Shown: positions 22,647 to 33,516 of the stretch, in pieces
Numbering within the stretch: the stretch's first letter is position 1
Layout: each line of letters starts with the position of its first letter
Assembly (NCBI GenBank): GCA_902729315.2
Contig: LR746280.1
Coordinates: forward strand, 2,290,501 to 2,354,500
DNA length: 64,000 bases
Direction of reading: 5' to 3'
Source: Spirodela intermedia
Lineage: Eukaryota > Streptophyta > Magnoliopsida > Alismatales > Araceae
Program-made: the position numbers and the translations under genes
Notes under the pieces: generated by a model
The model's database searches: none
What the model was told of the DNA's origin: nothing
What the model saw: the letters and a program-made list of their open reading frames with translations, nothing else

Positions 22647-24848
22647 CTAAGCCACTAAACAGGGGCTCATCTCTGACATTAAGAGCTCCAACATCTCATA
22701 TATCTCATGTCCCCTCTCGTGAGAAACATCCCCACAGACGAACCTATGGGACCGCCTTCCTTTCCCCACAACCCAACTACAACCTTTGCCCTTCCTCACC
22801 CCGGCTGGACCCATTAAAGCCCTCACCCTCTCTGCATCCTCCCACCTGCCAACACCAGCGTATACACTGGAGAGCAGGACATAGCTCCGGGGATCACCCT
22901 CCTCCATCTCCCTCAACCTCACAGCCGCCCTCTCCGCCACCACCTCCTCCTCCACCCGCCCCCGGCAGGCGCTCAGCAGCGCTGCCCAAGCACCAGCTCC
23001 CCCCTTGCCGGCGAGCCTCTCCGCCACACGCAGCCTCCCAGCCCGTGCCAGCAAGTCAACCAGGCAAGCATAGTGCTTCTCCGCTGGCACCAGGCCGTGC
23101 GCCCTCATCAGCCCAAAGTAGCGGAGCCCTTTCTCCACCAGCCCACCATGAGCACAAGCAGAAAGCACCGACAGGAACAGGCTCCCTGTGGGGACCTCCA
23201 TCGCCTCCACCGCGTCCTCGAAGAGAAGAAGCGCCTCCTCTGCGAGCCCATTGGCAGCGAAGCCATGGATGGCGGCGCTCCACGAGGCCTCGTTCTTCTC
23301 CCCCATCAGGGAGAAGACCCTCTTGGAGTTAGCAATGTCCCCGGACTTGGCGTACATGTCGGTCAACGCCGTGCCCATGAAGAGATCATCTTGCAGGCCC
23401 AGCTTGGCGACCAAGCAGTGGACGGCCCTCCCCTTCTCCAACGCCGAAGATCCCGCACAACCACGGAGAACGCTCGATAAAGTCAACGCGCTGGGGGCCT
23501 CCCCCGACGCTAGCATCTCCCTAAAGAGCTCTACCGCCTCGTCGTACGCCTCGCCTAAGATAAGCCCTGAAATCAGGCCATTCCAGGAAGCTCTGTTTCT
23601 CTGCGGCATTCTCTCGAACAGCTCCATGGCATCAGGGAAGCTCCCGTTCCTGCAGTACCCGGAAACCATGGCGTTCCAGCAAATCAAGTTCTTCTTCTCC
23701 GGTGCGACGTCGAAGACGCGGCGCCCTTCCTCGGGCCTCCCGCACTTGCAGTACATGTCGATCAGGGAGCTCGAGATGAAGTCGCTGTCGTCGATCCCGA
23801 GCTTGATGGAGCAACCATGGAGGGTGCTCCCCAAAAGCAGAGCCTCATTCCCGCCGGCGGCGCTGATGGCGGCGGAGAGAGACGACAGAGTGGGGCGGAG
23901 ACCGGCGCAGAACATGCGTTCGAAGAGCTTGAGAGCTTCCATGGCCTGCCCCGCCTGGTTATGCCTCGCCACCATCAAGCTCCATGAGACCTCGTTCTTG
24001 TGGGGCATTTCGTCGAACGCTTTGCGGGCGCCTCTTAAATCTCCTTCCTGGAAGTAGAGGTCGAGCATGGCGGTCCAGGAGACCACGTCCTTCGTCTTCA
24101 TTCGATCGAAAATCTGCCTCGCGGAGGCGAGATCCTTCATCCTGGTGTGCAGGGTGATCAGGGAGTTGGAGATGGAGAGGAAGCTCTCGTACCCGGTTTT
24201 GACGATGGAGCCGACGATGTTCCTCCCCAGGTCGAACCTGCCGGCGGCGATGGAGGCCCTGACGGCAGCGGTGAAGGTGATCTCGTTCGGCGCCACGCCG
24301 GCCATGAGCATACCGTGGAAGAGCTCGAGGGCATGGAAGGGGTGCCCGTTCTGGACGAGCCCCGCCATCGCCGCCGTCCATGAGACCACCGTCGGAGAAG
24401 GGCATCCCCGGAGGAAGGCGACGCCGTCGGAGACCTTGCCGGACTTCATGGAGCCGTCGATCATCAGGGTCCAGGAGATGTCGTTCCTCTCGGGCATGGC
24501 GTCGAACAGGCGGCGGGCGGCGGCGAGCTCCCCGTTCCTCACCCAGGCGGCGATGGTGACGTTCCAGGAGAGGAGGTCGAAGCCGCCACTGCTGAGGCAG
24601 CTCTCCCGGAGGGCGGCGGCGCAGTCGCCGGCGCCCCCGGCTGCGGAGTAGATGGTCAGGAACTTGGCCGGAAGGGGGCGGAGGGAGGAGATGCCGGTTT
24701 TGATGGCGTGGGCGTGGATGGCCTGCCCACCGGCGAGGGAGCCGCCGGCGAGGCACTTGTCCAGCAGGGTGGCGCAGGTCTGCAAGTAGGTCTTGAAGGC
24801 GGCGGCGGCGGCGCCGCTGCCGCCGCCGGAGGAGGAGGGGAGGAGCAT
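22647..24848 (-). CDS. PLS-class pentatricopeptide repeat protein, E-type
   Basis: An intronless 733-residue frame beginning with a real ATG. After an Ala/Gly-rich N-terminus (1-20) and a LQTCATLLDKCL/AIHAHAIKTG region, about 15 PPR motifs of alternating P, L and S types run from about residue 90 to 610 (for example SWNVTIAAWVRNGELAAARR, SWTAMLDLYFQEGDLRGARK). They end in an E domain (HYACLVDLLARAGR, YVLLSSVYAGVGRWEDAERV) and an E+ stretch (GKGCSWVVGKG...VCGDVSHERGHEIYEMLELL). No DYW deaminase domain follows. Proteins of this class bind organelle RNA one base per repeat and guide C-to-U editing, recruiting a deaminase in trans when DYW is absent. Plastid or mitochondrial location is inferred from the class. 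GC content is much higher than the flanks. The RNA target is unknown. Confidence 0.93.
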   Translation of the reverse strand: MLLPSSSGGGSGAAAAAFKTYLQTCATLLDKCLAGGSLAGGQAIHAHAIKTGISSLRPLPAKFLTIYSAAGGAGDCAAALRESCLSSGGFDLLSWNVTIAAWVRNGELAAARRLFDAMPERNDISWTLMIDGSMKSGKVSDGVAFLRGCPSPTVVSWTAAMAGLVQNGHPFHALELFHGMLMAGVAPNEITFTAAVRASIAAGRFDLGRNIVGSIVKTGYESFLSISNSLITLHTRMKDLASARQIFDRMKTKDVVSWTAMLDLYFQEGDLRGARKAFDEMPHKNEVSWSLMVARHNQAGQAMEALKLFERMFCAGLRPTLSSLSAAISAAGGNEALLLGSTLHGCSIKLGIDDSDFISSSLIDMYCKCGRPEEGRRVFDVAPEKKNLICWNAMVSGYCRNGSFPDAMELFERMPQRNRASWNGLISGLILGEAYDEAVELFREMLASGEAPSALTLSSVLRGCAGSSALEKGRAVHCLVAKLGLQDDLFMGTALTDMYAKSGDIANSKRVFSLMGEKNEASWSAAIHGFAANGLAEEALLLFEDAVEAMEVPTGSLFLSVLSACAHGGLVEKGLRYFGLMRAHGLVPAEKHYACLVDLLARAGRLRVAERLAGKGGAGAWAALLSACRGRVEEEVVAERAAVRLREMEEGDPRSYVLLSSVYAGVGRWEDAERVRALMGPAGVRKGKGCSWVVGKGRRSHRFVCGDVSHERGHEIYEMLELLMSEMSPCLVA

Positions 24849-25371
24849 CGGAAGGAGATCGTCATCCCCGCCTGAGCATCAAGCTTTTTCTCTCCTCGCC
24901 GCCGGCCAACACTCCGCCAAGTTCTCCCTCCCCATCCATGGAGATGGAGGACATTAAAAGAAATGAATCATCATAAGATCATTTTTATTGCTTCTAGAAA
25001 TACAAGAGAAAATATACCAAGAAAAAATGTCTTAACACTACCAAGACATTGCTAATATTACCAGTTATACACGAATAATCATATCCCTTCATTTCATCAG
25101 CATGTCATGTAGATTGATACTATATATATCTGAAGATACATGCATCAGTCCTGCAAATCTTAGTGCCAATAAGCAGTCATCTCTCCGCAGATATCTACAT
25201 GAGCGTGGCAGTGAGCGAGAATTATCGACTGACAACATGATTTGGGCATTGATGGCTTAAAACCCATGACTTTCTAGTAATAATACATTTAAATCTGAAA
25301 AAACAACAATTCTTACAGATCGGACAATCAGCTAGGCGAAGAAGGGATTTCAGAGTAGAACCAGTCTGGTT
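24849..25371. other. Intergenic: PPR 5' flank and 3' flank of next gene
   Basis: Short spacer between two minus-strand genes. It holds the promoter side of the PPR gene and the probable 3' UTR of the 218-aa gene. No repeat or further coding signal is seen. Confidence 0.6.
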
Positions 25372-27825
25372 TCATGAAGACTGGAGGATCCACCAGCTAC
25401 CCAGAATTCCGATCAAGCTCAGCTTCGCGTCCCTCAGCTCGACTCTCGCGAAGCAGAGGAGCTTGTAATCTTGGACTTCCACCTTCTTCGCATAGAACAG
25501 CTGCGCAATTTAGGGTAGACGACTGAGTAATCACAAGGAAAAAAAACGGGCCTTTTCAGACAAAGGACTTTAGATTCAATGCACAAAGTAAGCATAGGCC
25601 TCGATCTGGTTCATCACTCATCTGGGCTAGGCCCGATCTCCGAAAGATTGTTCCCTGGGCACAAGATTTCTCATAATACAAGGCCACAGTGGGTGAATCG
25701 AGTGATCCACACCTTTAAATATTTTGAACATCCCCAGCAGAATTTAGCCAGATTGGCCTAGAATTGTGTCCATGCAATTAGATTGGTTAATCTTTTATCT
25801 TGTATGCCATGTGGCCATAAATAAACTAGATTTAGAAAGAACTAATATTTGATTACTCTAATAATTCGGAAGGGAGGGAGGGAGAATAGCTCTAACCTTT
25901 GTTTTGGACAAGCCAGGGTTCTGACGCATTGCCCGTCGCCGCAGCTATAAAGTCAACATAGAGAGAAGATAAGAGTCTCATAAATTTCCCACCAGTAAAG
26001 AAAAATAACACCTCTTGAGATCATCAAGCTGGCTTGAAGGCTTCTACAGCCACCAAACAGTCCATAAGATGGATATCCGACAGTTTATACAGCAATCCCA
26101 TGTGATGATCATTACAGTGATCTTGGATCGTCAATTTTTTCTCATAATAAGTTGTCAAATGCCTTTGTCTCACCTGCTCGATAAAAATATAAACCGAGAA
26201 AGGGCTTGGCCTTGTGCAGAAGAGAAGGAGAGCAACGTTAACGGCAAGTATGATAGGATGACGCCAGCCAAATATCACTGTCATAAGCAGCACGGCCGGC
26301 AGCTGAAATTTTTTGGTCAACGCCCACACAGTATCTAAATCTTGCTTCAAAAAGTCAGAAGGGTCCTCCGAATCTCGAAGATGCCCCTCCATGTTCCCTG
26401 CATCTTGGAAAAAGGAAGCATACCCCAAAAAGACTTCAAGACCTCTTTCAAGATGGCAATATATCTTCTGACAGGAAGATAATCAGAGAAAATTGCAAGC
26501 TCGGGATAATGTATGTGCTCACCACTCATAGCATATACAGCATTTGGCGATAAATACATGGCTCCGCCGACTCCAGAGATCCCTAGAAGGCTTCCCACGC
26601 ATAGATTCCTTCCTGAGGAGGCATAAGTAGTGTTCCCATCCCAACTTGATGTAACTACTAAATTGAATTTTTTCTTCAAGGATATTGAAGCGAAATATCA
26701 AGACAAGATTAATCAACACCCTTCCACACGGGATAGAAAAGATAACCAGAAAAAAAGAGGAAGCGTGAAAAGCAGCAAGAACATGCGTTGTTCTACGGAT
26801 AAATAAAACTCAGAATGGGCGATCATACAAACAGAACATGCCTGATGAGCTTAGATTGTGAATACTCCTCATTTGGATCATGAGCTTTGTCTGCCATCTG
26901 GATGAATGCGCCCGTATGGCCAACTTAAGGTGCTGGATGTGGAAACTTAATGGGCCATGACTCAGGGAGGAGACTGCATAGTAGGGGTGAATGCCAATCA
27001 AATGAGAACCATATAATCTTGGAAATTTTCGTAAATAAATCTTAAAGTTAGATAAATGATGAAAGGAAGCATCAAGACGCCTGGCAAGGCCTCTCCAAGG
27101 GATTCCCAAGTTGTTAAAGGGTTAAATACATGACACAAACTTTGTGCATTTGAGGTGCTCACTATACTCGACTAAAAAACGGTATGCTCTGTAGCTGCTC
27201 TAATGAAATCAACCTGGTTAATCCGAGTCATGCTCCAAAAAACATCTGGGAAGCTGACCCAGCTCTCTCTACTGATCCAGAAGACATACCAGCTGCCTCC
27301 CTCTCCAGCAAGCAGTTCAGCATAAAGATACTCTTTATTAGCATAAAATTATATGAATGACGCATTGCCATGATCGAAATGAACATGAAGCCTGTTTCCC
27401 ATGTTTCTGGTCCATATTTCTCATCTCTAATTTAACCAAAAAGAGACAAGAAGCCTCGAAACGGGACGAACTTACTGAAGGTATATCTGGAACATAATAC
27501 AGATGCCACAGGTGCAAGATTGAAGAAGGAAAGGAAGAAAGAAAACTTGTAGTCCGATACTCGATGAGGTTAGAAGTTCTTTGGTTGCAGGCACTATTGG
27601 AGATGTATTTATCAACCATTCGTCATTATTCACGGACATGGATTAATAAAAGGAAATACGGACGAGCTCGCGGAAGTAAACTTGCGCGATAAGTGTTCCT
27701 CCGGCGCTACCTGTAGCAGTAGCCGCCTTCAGAGGGTAGAAACTTGAAGAGGAGAGATCTCTAGTGGTGATCAACGCACTAGGGCTCCGACGGCAGAGAG
27801 GCAGCAGCCTCCGAACCGATTGCAT
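25372..27825 (-). CDS. Uncharacterised 218-aa membrane protein, probable organelle import (5 exons)
   Basis: Hand-built model: exons 27825-27711, 26657-26523, 26403-26174, 25944-25897 and 25500-25372, with GT-AG introns throughout and matching phases (1, 1, 0, 0). The N-terminus (MQSVRRLLPLCRRSPSALIT) is rich in Arg, Ser and Leu without acids, like a mitochondrial presequence. Residues 40-83 are Gly/Ser-rich. A hydrophobic segment at about 119-145 is broken by GWRHP and may be one or two membrane passes. A basic stretch (LRRRAMRQNPG, 161-171) follows, and the C-terminus (KKVEVQDYKLL, LSLIGILGSWWIL) ends in a second hydrophobic patch. I do not recognise the family by name. The even phases and lack of internal stops argue for a real gene. 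The first intron is about 1.05 kb. Confidence 0.75.
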
Positions 27826-28904
27826 GCTCCTACCACTTCCTTATACCCTCGATTACCCTCTCCGCCGGAGACCGATGCCCTCGCCGCCGGTGAGAGTTCA
27901 CAAGGGAAGCTCCGCCGCTCCTCTGCGGCGGCGCAACTCTACGTCGGCGATGATCGACACCGACCAGAACAGAAAAAGGGCTCAGTCGACGGAATCGATT
28001 CTCAATCTGATCTTCCAAACAAGATTTTACCCCATCAGCACCAGCGTTTTCGAACCATTTTTATTACACAATCACCCAGAAAAAACTACATTTAGAAAAT
28101 CAGTCTCATTTACAAATAAGTCCAGAATTGATTCCTATTATGTGAATTCCGAATCCAAGCTAGATTCCTAGAAAGCCCGGATAATGAGTTCCGGGTAATG
28201 AGTTCTGGCCTGGCCCGTCTAGTAATGATAATTACAATGTGTTCAAATATAACGTAATAATCTCATATTTGTATAGATATACATCTATCGCGAATATATT
28301 TGTATCTATTTATTTATTTCATTCTCGACAGGCTCACTTTATACCCGCCTGATATTTTTAATACCATAACTGTTTTAACGATTTAATAATCACATGTATT
28401 AATATATCTGTAATATATTTGCCATGAAGTAAATGATAATAATATAAAAATGGGGATATATAATTTATATTTTTAATTAATTATCCTTGTTTTTTTGTGA
28501 CAAAATCCTTTCTTTAGAGTGAGAGAGTGACCAGCTTGATCCACTTTTGAAGAAGAGGTGGCCCAATAAGCTCAGACAAATCAAACAGGCCCAATAAGAG
28601 AGGGTAGAATTAAACAATTAGTTGATTCATTATTCTCATTTTATTTTAATAAAAAATAATATATTTCCCGCGTTTAAATATTTTTTATCAAAAAATCCTC
28701 TCGAAGCTTCAATTATTTCAAGGATGAATTTATTTCGTATTTTTAAATCGAGCAATGCCATTAAATGCCAAACCGTTAAAATATATAGTATTTTATTTCC
28801 GCGGTAATAAATGCTTAAAGTTTCCCGTCAATATTCTTGTAATTTGGGGTTCTAAATTTATATAAAAGTTAATAACTTTTGAAAAGATGAACACTTCGCG
28901 TCAG
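27826..28904. other. Intergenic, promoter side of the 218-aa gene, then AT-rich DNA
   Basis: ORFs at 27826-28170 overlap the 5' flank of the minus-strand gene and look spurious. GGCCCA-type site II motifs occur at about 28560-28600. The rest is AT-rich with nothing recognised. Confidence 0.55.
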
Positions 28905-28950
28905 TCAGTCAGTCAGAGTGACTTCTGCTTCCCCTCCCTCAAGCATGTCG

Positions 28951-28997
<47 letters not shown>

Positions 28998-29705
28998 GGC
29001 GGCGGCAACAAGCGAGCTAGAGAGAGGGAGAGGGGGAGAGATGGAGGGTGGTAGAGAGAGAAAGAGCTGGAGAGGGTGAAGTGCAGGCGCATAGTTTGCC
29101 GTACAGTGTGACACAATGACTTTAAGAATGCATCCGAGAAGAGAGAGAATAAGAGAGAGAGAGAGATGGTGACGGGTAGAGAGAGAAAGAGCTGGAGAGG
29201 GTGAAAACCAGGCGCATAGTTTGCCCTGCAGTGACCAATGACTTCTACAGTCCTTACGAAGAGAGAGAAAGAATAAGAGATAGAGAGAGAGAGTAATAGT
29301 GGCAGGTAGAGAGAGAAATAGCTGGAGAGGGAGAAGAGCAGGCGCATAATTTGCCGTACAGTGTGACACAATGCTTTAACAATACATACGAAGAGAGAGA
29401 GAGAGAAGAGAGAGAGAGAGTTTCATTAAAAATAAATAAATAATGAATATCATTGCCACCGTTTACTCCTCTCTCTCATGGCGGCGGCAAAAAGCGAGCT
29501 AAGGGGAGAGAGAGAGAGAGAGAGAGAGAGAGTTGGTAGCGGGTAGAGAGAGAAAGAGCCGGGGAGGGTGAAGAGCAGGCGCATAGTTTGTAATACAGTG
29601 ACCCAATGACTTTAACGATCCATATGAAGAGAGAGAAGACCAGACGCTGGAAGAGAAAATTGTAAACGGCGAAAGTTGCCGTAGATGCCAGGAACCGTCG
29701 CAAAA
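28905..29705. repeat. GA/CT-rich minisatellite, unit about 120-130 bp
   Basis: Three consecutive units (starting near 29070, 29190 and 29320) and a fourth near 29556 share GAGCTGGAGAGGGTGAA, CAGGCGCATAGTTTGC and ACAATGACTTTAA, separated by GA runs. A pure CT run lies at 28954-28994 and a GA run at 29503-29532. Long frames reading Ser-Leu or Arg-Glu repeats here are artefacts of the microsatellites. Confidence 0.85.
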
Positions 29706-30367
29706 GGAGTACTTATATAATTATATATTATATAATGCATTTATATTATTAATTGATTCTGCACTGGGTACATCGATAAAAACTCAAAAAACATTCTATA
29801 CTGCGTTTTAAAGCGGGGTATATTTATAATTATATACCTTAACATGGGAAAAGGAAATTTCAATTTAATAAAGGCCTCTATTTTAGGAGAACCCGCTGGA
29901 TTCCCGTTACCCCCTTTAAAACGCACTCACCCCCCCCACCCTCCACTCCCCCTCACCTTGTCACCCTTCCCCATGTCCTCTGCGAGGGGAGAAACCCTAA
30001 AAAAACACCAGAGGAGAGACCTTCGACCGCAAGATACTCGAGTAGCTCGTGCCCCACGTCTCTGTCACGAACGACGATCGAGGTCTTCCGCTGCTGACCA
30101 GAGGAAAACGGGTGGAAGAGGGGCCAGATAGGGCTTGTTTTGAGCTGCAGAAGGGTTTGTTTTAAGCTTTGGAAATGGTGAGAGAGTCGCCTTCCATGGC
30201 GAGGTGAGAGAGTTCCATGAATAAGCGCGTCGTGAAGGTAGCGGGTGGTCTGGGCTGTACCAGAGGAAGAAAGCTTCGGGAGGAGGAAGAAGACAACCCA
30301 TCCCCGCAAATGTACAGATGCCCGGGTAAGTCCAGGAGGAGGAAGACAACACCAGAGTTTCCTCCGG
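29706..30367 (+). promoter_or_regulatory. Upstream region of the neprosin gene
   Basis: AT-rich to about 29900, then CT/GA- and GC-rich sequence leading to the start codon at 30368. A small upstream ORF starting ATGAATAAGCGCGTCG lies at about 30217. The transcription start cannot be placed by eye. Confidence 0.45.
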
Positions 30368-31037
30368 ATGGCAACTAGCTGCTACTCCAGGGCTTCCTCA
30401 ATCATTGCTCTTTTTGTTGGATTCCTCCTCCTCCTTCCTCCTCCGGTCCTCCTCCTTCCTCCACCGGAGGCGAACACCACGCTTCATTCACGGGTGGAGC
30501 TTGAGACGCTCCGGCGGGTCAGGGCCCGCCTGAGGAAGTTGCAGAAGCCCTCTTTGAAGACGATCCAGGTTTGTCACTCAAACCCTAGCGCTGCCGCCCG
30601 AAGAGTTTGTGGTGGGTTAAGTTTGATTTTTCTTTCTTGCAGAGCGGAGAGGGTGACCTAATCGACTGCGTTCCGAGCCATCTCCAGCCGGCGTTTGATC
30701 ATCCGAAGCTGTTAGGACAGAAGCCGCTGGTGGGTGGATATTTCGGCCTTGGATCTGCGCGAGTCTTCGATTTTCTGTGGATGATGTGGGTTCCGTGGTT
30801 CCAGGAGCCGCCGGAGAGGCCGAGAGGGCAAGCGGCGGCGGCGGACCCGGCGACAGCGGCGAGTTTTCAGTCGTGGGCTGCTTCCGGCGAGTCGTGCCCG
30901 CGGGGAACGGTTCCTATAAGGAGGGCCACGGAGGCGGACGTGTTGAGAGCGAGCTCTGTGAAAAGATTCGGTAGGAAGCCCGCGGCGAGACGACGGCCGT
31001 TGTCGGCCACCGGCGGGCATGAGGTTTGTCGACCTTC

Positions 31038-31089
<52 letters not shown>

Positions 31090-31226
31090 ACTCTCCCTCT
31101 CTCCCTCTCTCTCTCTCTCTCCCTCTCCCCCCCCCTCTCCCTCTCCCTCTATCTCCTTCTCCCTCTCCCCCTATCTCCATCTCCATCTCCATCTCCCTCT
31201 CCCTCTCCCTCCCCCGTATCTCCATT

Positions 31227-31269
<43 letters not shown>

Positions 31270-32830
31270 ACGTCTCTCCTACTCTCTCCGTCTATGTTTC
31301 CTCTCCTCCCTCATTCTACGTCTCTCCTACTCTCTCTGTCTAAGTTTCCTCTCATCCCTCATTCTACGTCTCTCCTACTCTCTTCGTCTACGTTTCTCTC
31401 TCCTACTCTCTCCACCGAGTCTCTCTTCTCTCTCCCTCTACGTCTTTCTCTCTCACTATGTCTCTCTCCTTTCGCTCTCTCTCTCTCTCTCTCTCACCCG
31501 CCGTTCTTGCAACAAAATGTCAGCTTTCTTGCTGTTCAATCTCCAAGAACACAGAGAGGACAGCACCCGTCCCTCAGATTTCTTTCAGGAATCCAAATCT
31601 CCAACCAAACTGCTTGCACAGATCTCCGCGCATTTTTCTCCAACTTTCCCCAGAGTTCTCCTTTAAAAAAGCTTGCTTTCTTCCGAATTAATAATATCCA
31701 AGAAGAACCCGTTCGAGACATACTCCCCAAGAACTTTATAATAATATCAATGGTAGATTAATATACATTTTTGGTGGTTGCAGCATGCAGTCGGGTATGT
31801 GATTGGAGACCAGTATTTTGGTGCGAAAGCCAGTTTGAATGTGTGGGCTCCCAAGGTGAGCAGCCCTTCCGAGTTCAGCTTATCTCAGATCTGGGTCATA
31901 TCCGGTTCCTTCGGAGATGATCTCAACACGATCGAAGCCGGCTGGCAGGTACGTTAAAAACCATAGTTTCCCCATTTGCTTACGTCCAATACAGAAATAC
32001 CTTCGATGCCTTTTTTTATCTTCTGCCCATAAAAAAATAAGAACAAAATTTAGTTTAGATACTCGATTTTGATTAAAAAAGAGAATTTTTTTTTCTGATT
32101 ACATCATCATTCATCTCTCAGGTGAGCCCGGAGCTGTACGGGGACGCTTATCCGCGGTTCTTCACTTACTGGACAGTGAGTAGCTGTTCTTCTCGCGGGG
32201 TTTCCTTTCTGTATTTTTTATCGATAATATTTAGATTGTGATTAAAACGATGATCGGAGAGTGCTGAGTTTGGGGTTGGATGATCGTCTCTCGGAAGAGC
32301 GATTCCTACCAGACGACTGGATGCTACAACCTCCTCTGCTCCGGATTCGTCCAGACGACCAACAAGTTCGCCATCGGCACGGCGATCTCTCCCATATCGA
32401 CCTACGGGGGCTCCCAGTTCGACATCAGCCTGCTCATATGGAAGGTAACCGAGGACGAAGACCCATAAACTCTCTCTCTCTCGCCGCTCAGTTCGACATC
32501 AGTCTGCTCGTATGAAAAGTAACCGAAGACGAAGATCTATACCTCTCTCTCTTTCTATCACTCTATCGCTCAAGCTGGGTTATCTCTTTCTGCTGCTGCT
32601 GTTGCTCTCTCTCTCTCTCTCTCGCCGCTCAGTTCGACATCAGTCTGCTAATATGGAAAGTAACCGAAGACGAAGATCTATACTTCTCTCTCTCTTTCTA
32701 TCTCTATATCTCTCTGGCTAGGTTATCTCTTTCTGCTGCTGCTGCCGCTGCTCTCTCTCTCTCTGTCTCTCTCTCCCCCTTTCTATCTCTAACGCTCTAT
32801 CTGGGTTCTCTTATTCTGCTGCTGCTGCTG

Positions 32831-32892
<62 letters not shown>

Positions 32893-32924
32893 ATCGCTCT
32901 ACCTGGGCTATCTTTTTCTGTTGC

Positions 32925-32994
<70 letters not shown>

Positions 32995-33516
32995 CGCTGT
33001 CTTTTTCTGGGTTCTCTCTGCGCCGCTCAGTTCGACATCAGTCTGCTCATTGGACGGGAACTGAAGACGAAGATCTACTCTCTCTCTCTCTCTCTCTCGC
33101 TCACACGTGTGGTGGTGTAGGATCCGAAGCAAGGGCACTGGTGGCTGGAGTTTGGGGGGCGCCTTATCGTGGGGTACTGGCCGTCGGAGCTGTTCAGCCA
33201 TCTCGGGCAGCACGCGACCATGGTGCAGTTCGGCGGCGAGGTGGTCAACGGCGGTCCGGCTGGGGGCGGCGGCCCCTCCTACCACACCGCCACCGAGATG
33301 GGCAGCGGCCGCTTCTCCGGCGAGGGCTTCGGCAGGGCCTCATACTTCCGCAACCTCCAGGTGGTCGACTGGGACAACTCCCTCGTCCCCCCGCCGGCCC
33401 TCCGCCTCCTCGCCGACCGCCCCGCCTGCTACGACATCCGCGGCGGCCTCCACCGCCTCTGGGGCACCTACTTCTACTACGGCGGCCCCGGCAGGAATCG
33501 CCGCTGTCCCCGTTGA
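30368..33516 (+). CDS. Neprosin-family glutamic peptidase (7 exons, 422 aa)
   Basis: Exons 30368-30568, 30643-30729, 30805-31023, 31784-31948, 32122-32175, 32298-32444 and 33121-33516, all joined in phase 0. Residues 10-33 form a hydrophobic signal peptide, so the product is secreted or vacuolar. An activation-peptide (DUF4409) region follows with DLIDCVPSHLQPAFDHPKL and a basic KRFGRKPAARRR. The C-terminal neprosin (DUF239) domain has GYVIGDQYFGAKASLNVWAP, FSLSQIWVISG, TTGCYNLLCSGFVQTTN, ISPISTYGGSQFDISLLIWK and GHWWLEFGGRLIVGYWP. Glu220 (IEAGW) and Glu331 (FGGE) are 111 residues apart, close to the spacing of the catalytic glutamates in Nepenthes neprosin, so they are likely the active pair. 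Substrate is inferred to be proline-containing peptides. Introns 3 and 6 are swollen by CT repeats; intron 2 is only 75 bp. Confidence 0.88.
31039..31500. repeat. CT-rich microsatellite tract in neprosin intron 3
   Basis: About 460 bases of (CT)n with CCCTCT and CATCTC variants and a repeated ACGTCTCTCCTACTCTCT block. It gives long spurious Ser/Leu and Arg/Glu frames on both strands. Confidence 0.95.
32489..33079 (+). repeat. Intron 6 copies of the exon 6 end and splice donor
   Basis: The last 30 bases of exon 6 with the start of the intron (32415-32461) recur at 32489-32540, 32630-32682 and 33028-33079, each beginning CAGTTCGACATCAGTCTGCT and followed by GAAGACGAAGATCTA. CT and TGC repeats separate them. 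The donor GT is kept in the first two copies and lost in the third. Confidence 0.9.
32846..32994. repeat. TATC and CT microsatellites in neprosin intron 6
   Basis: (TATC)n at about 32849-32890, then (CT)n at about 32929-32992. Confidence 0.95.

Noticed and set aside
23045-24756. Large frames on the plus strand and in other minus frames (up to 289 aa) opposite the PPR gene.
   Set aside because: They are shadows of a GC-rich PPR coding sequence; only the 733-aa frame has repeat motifs.
29953-31761. Long Ser/Leu-rich and Arg/Glu-rich frames around the neprosin 5' half, including a 384-aa frame.
   Set aside because: They read CT/GA microsatellites and intron sequence; the neprosin exons explain the coding signal better.
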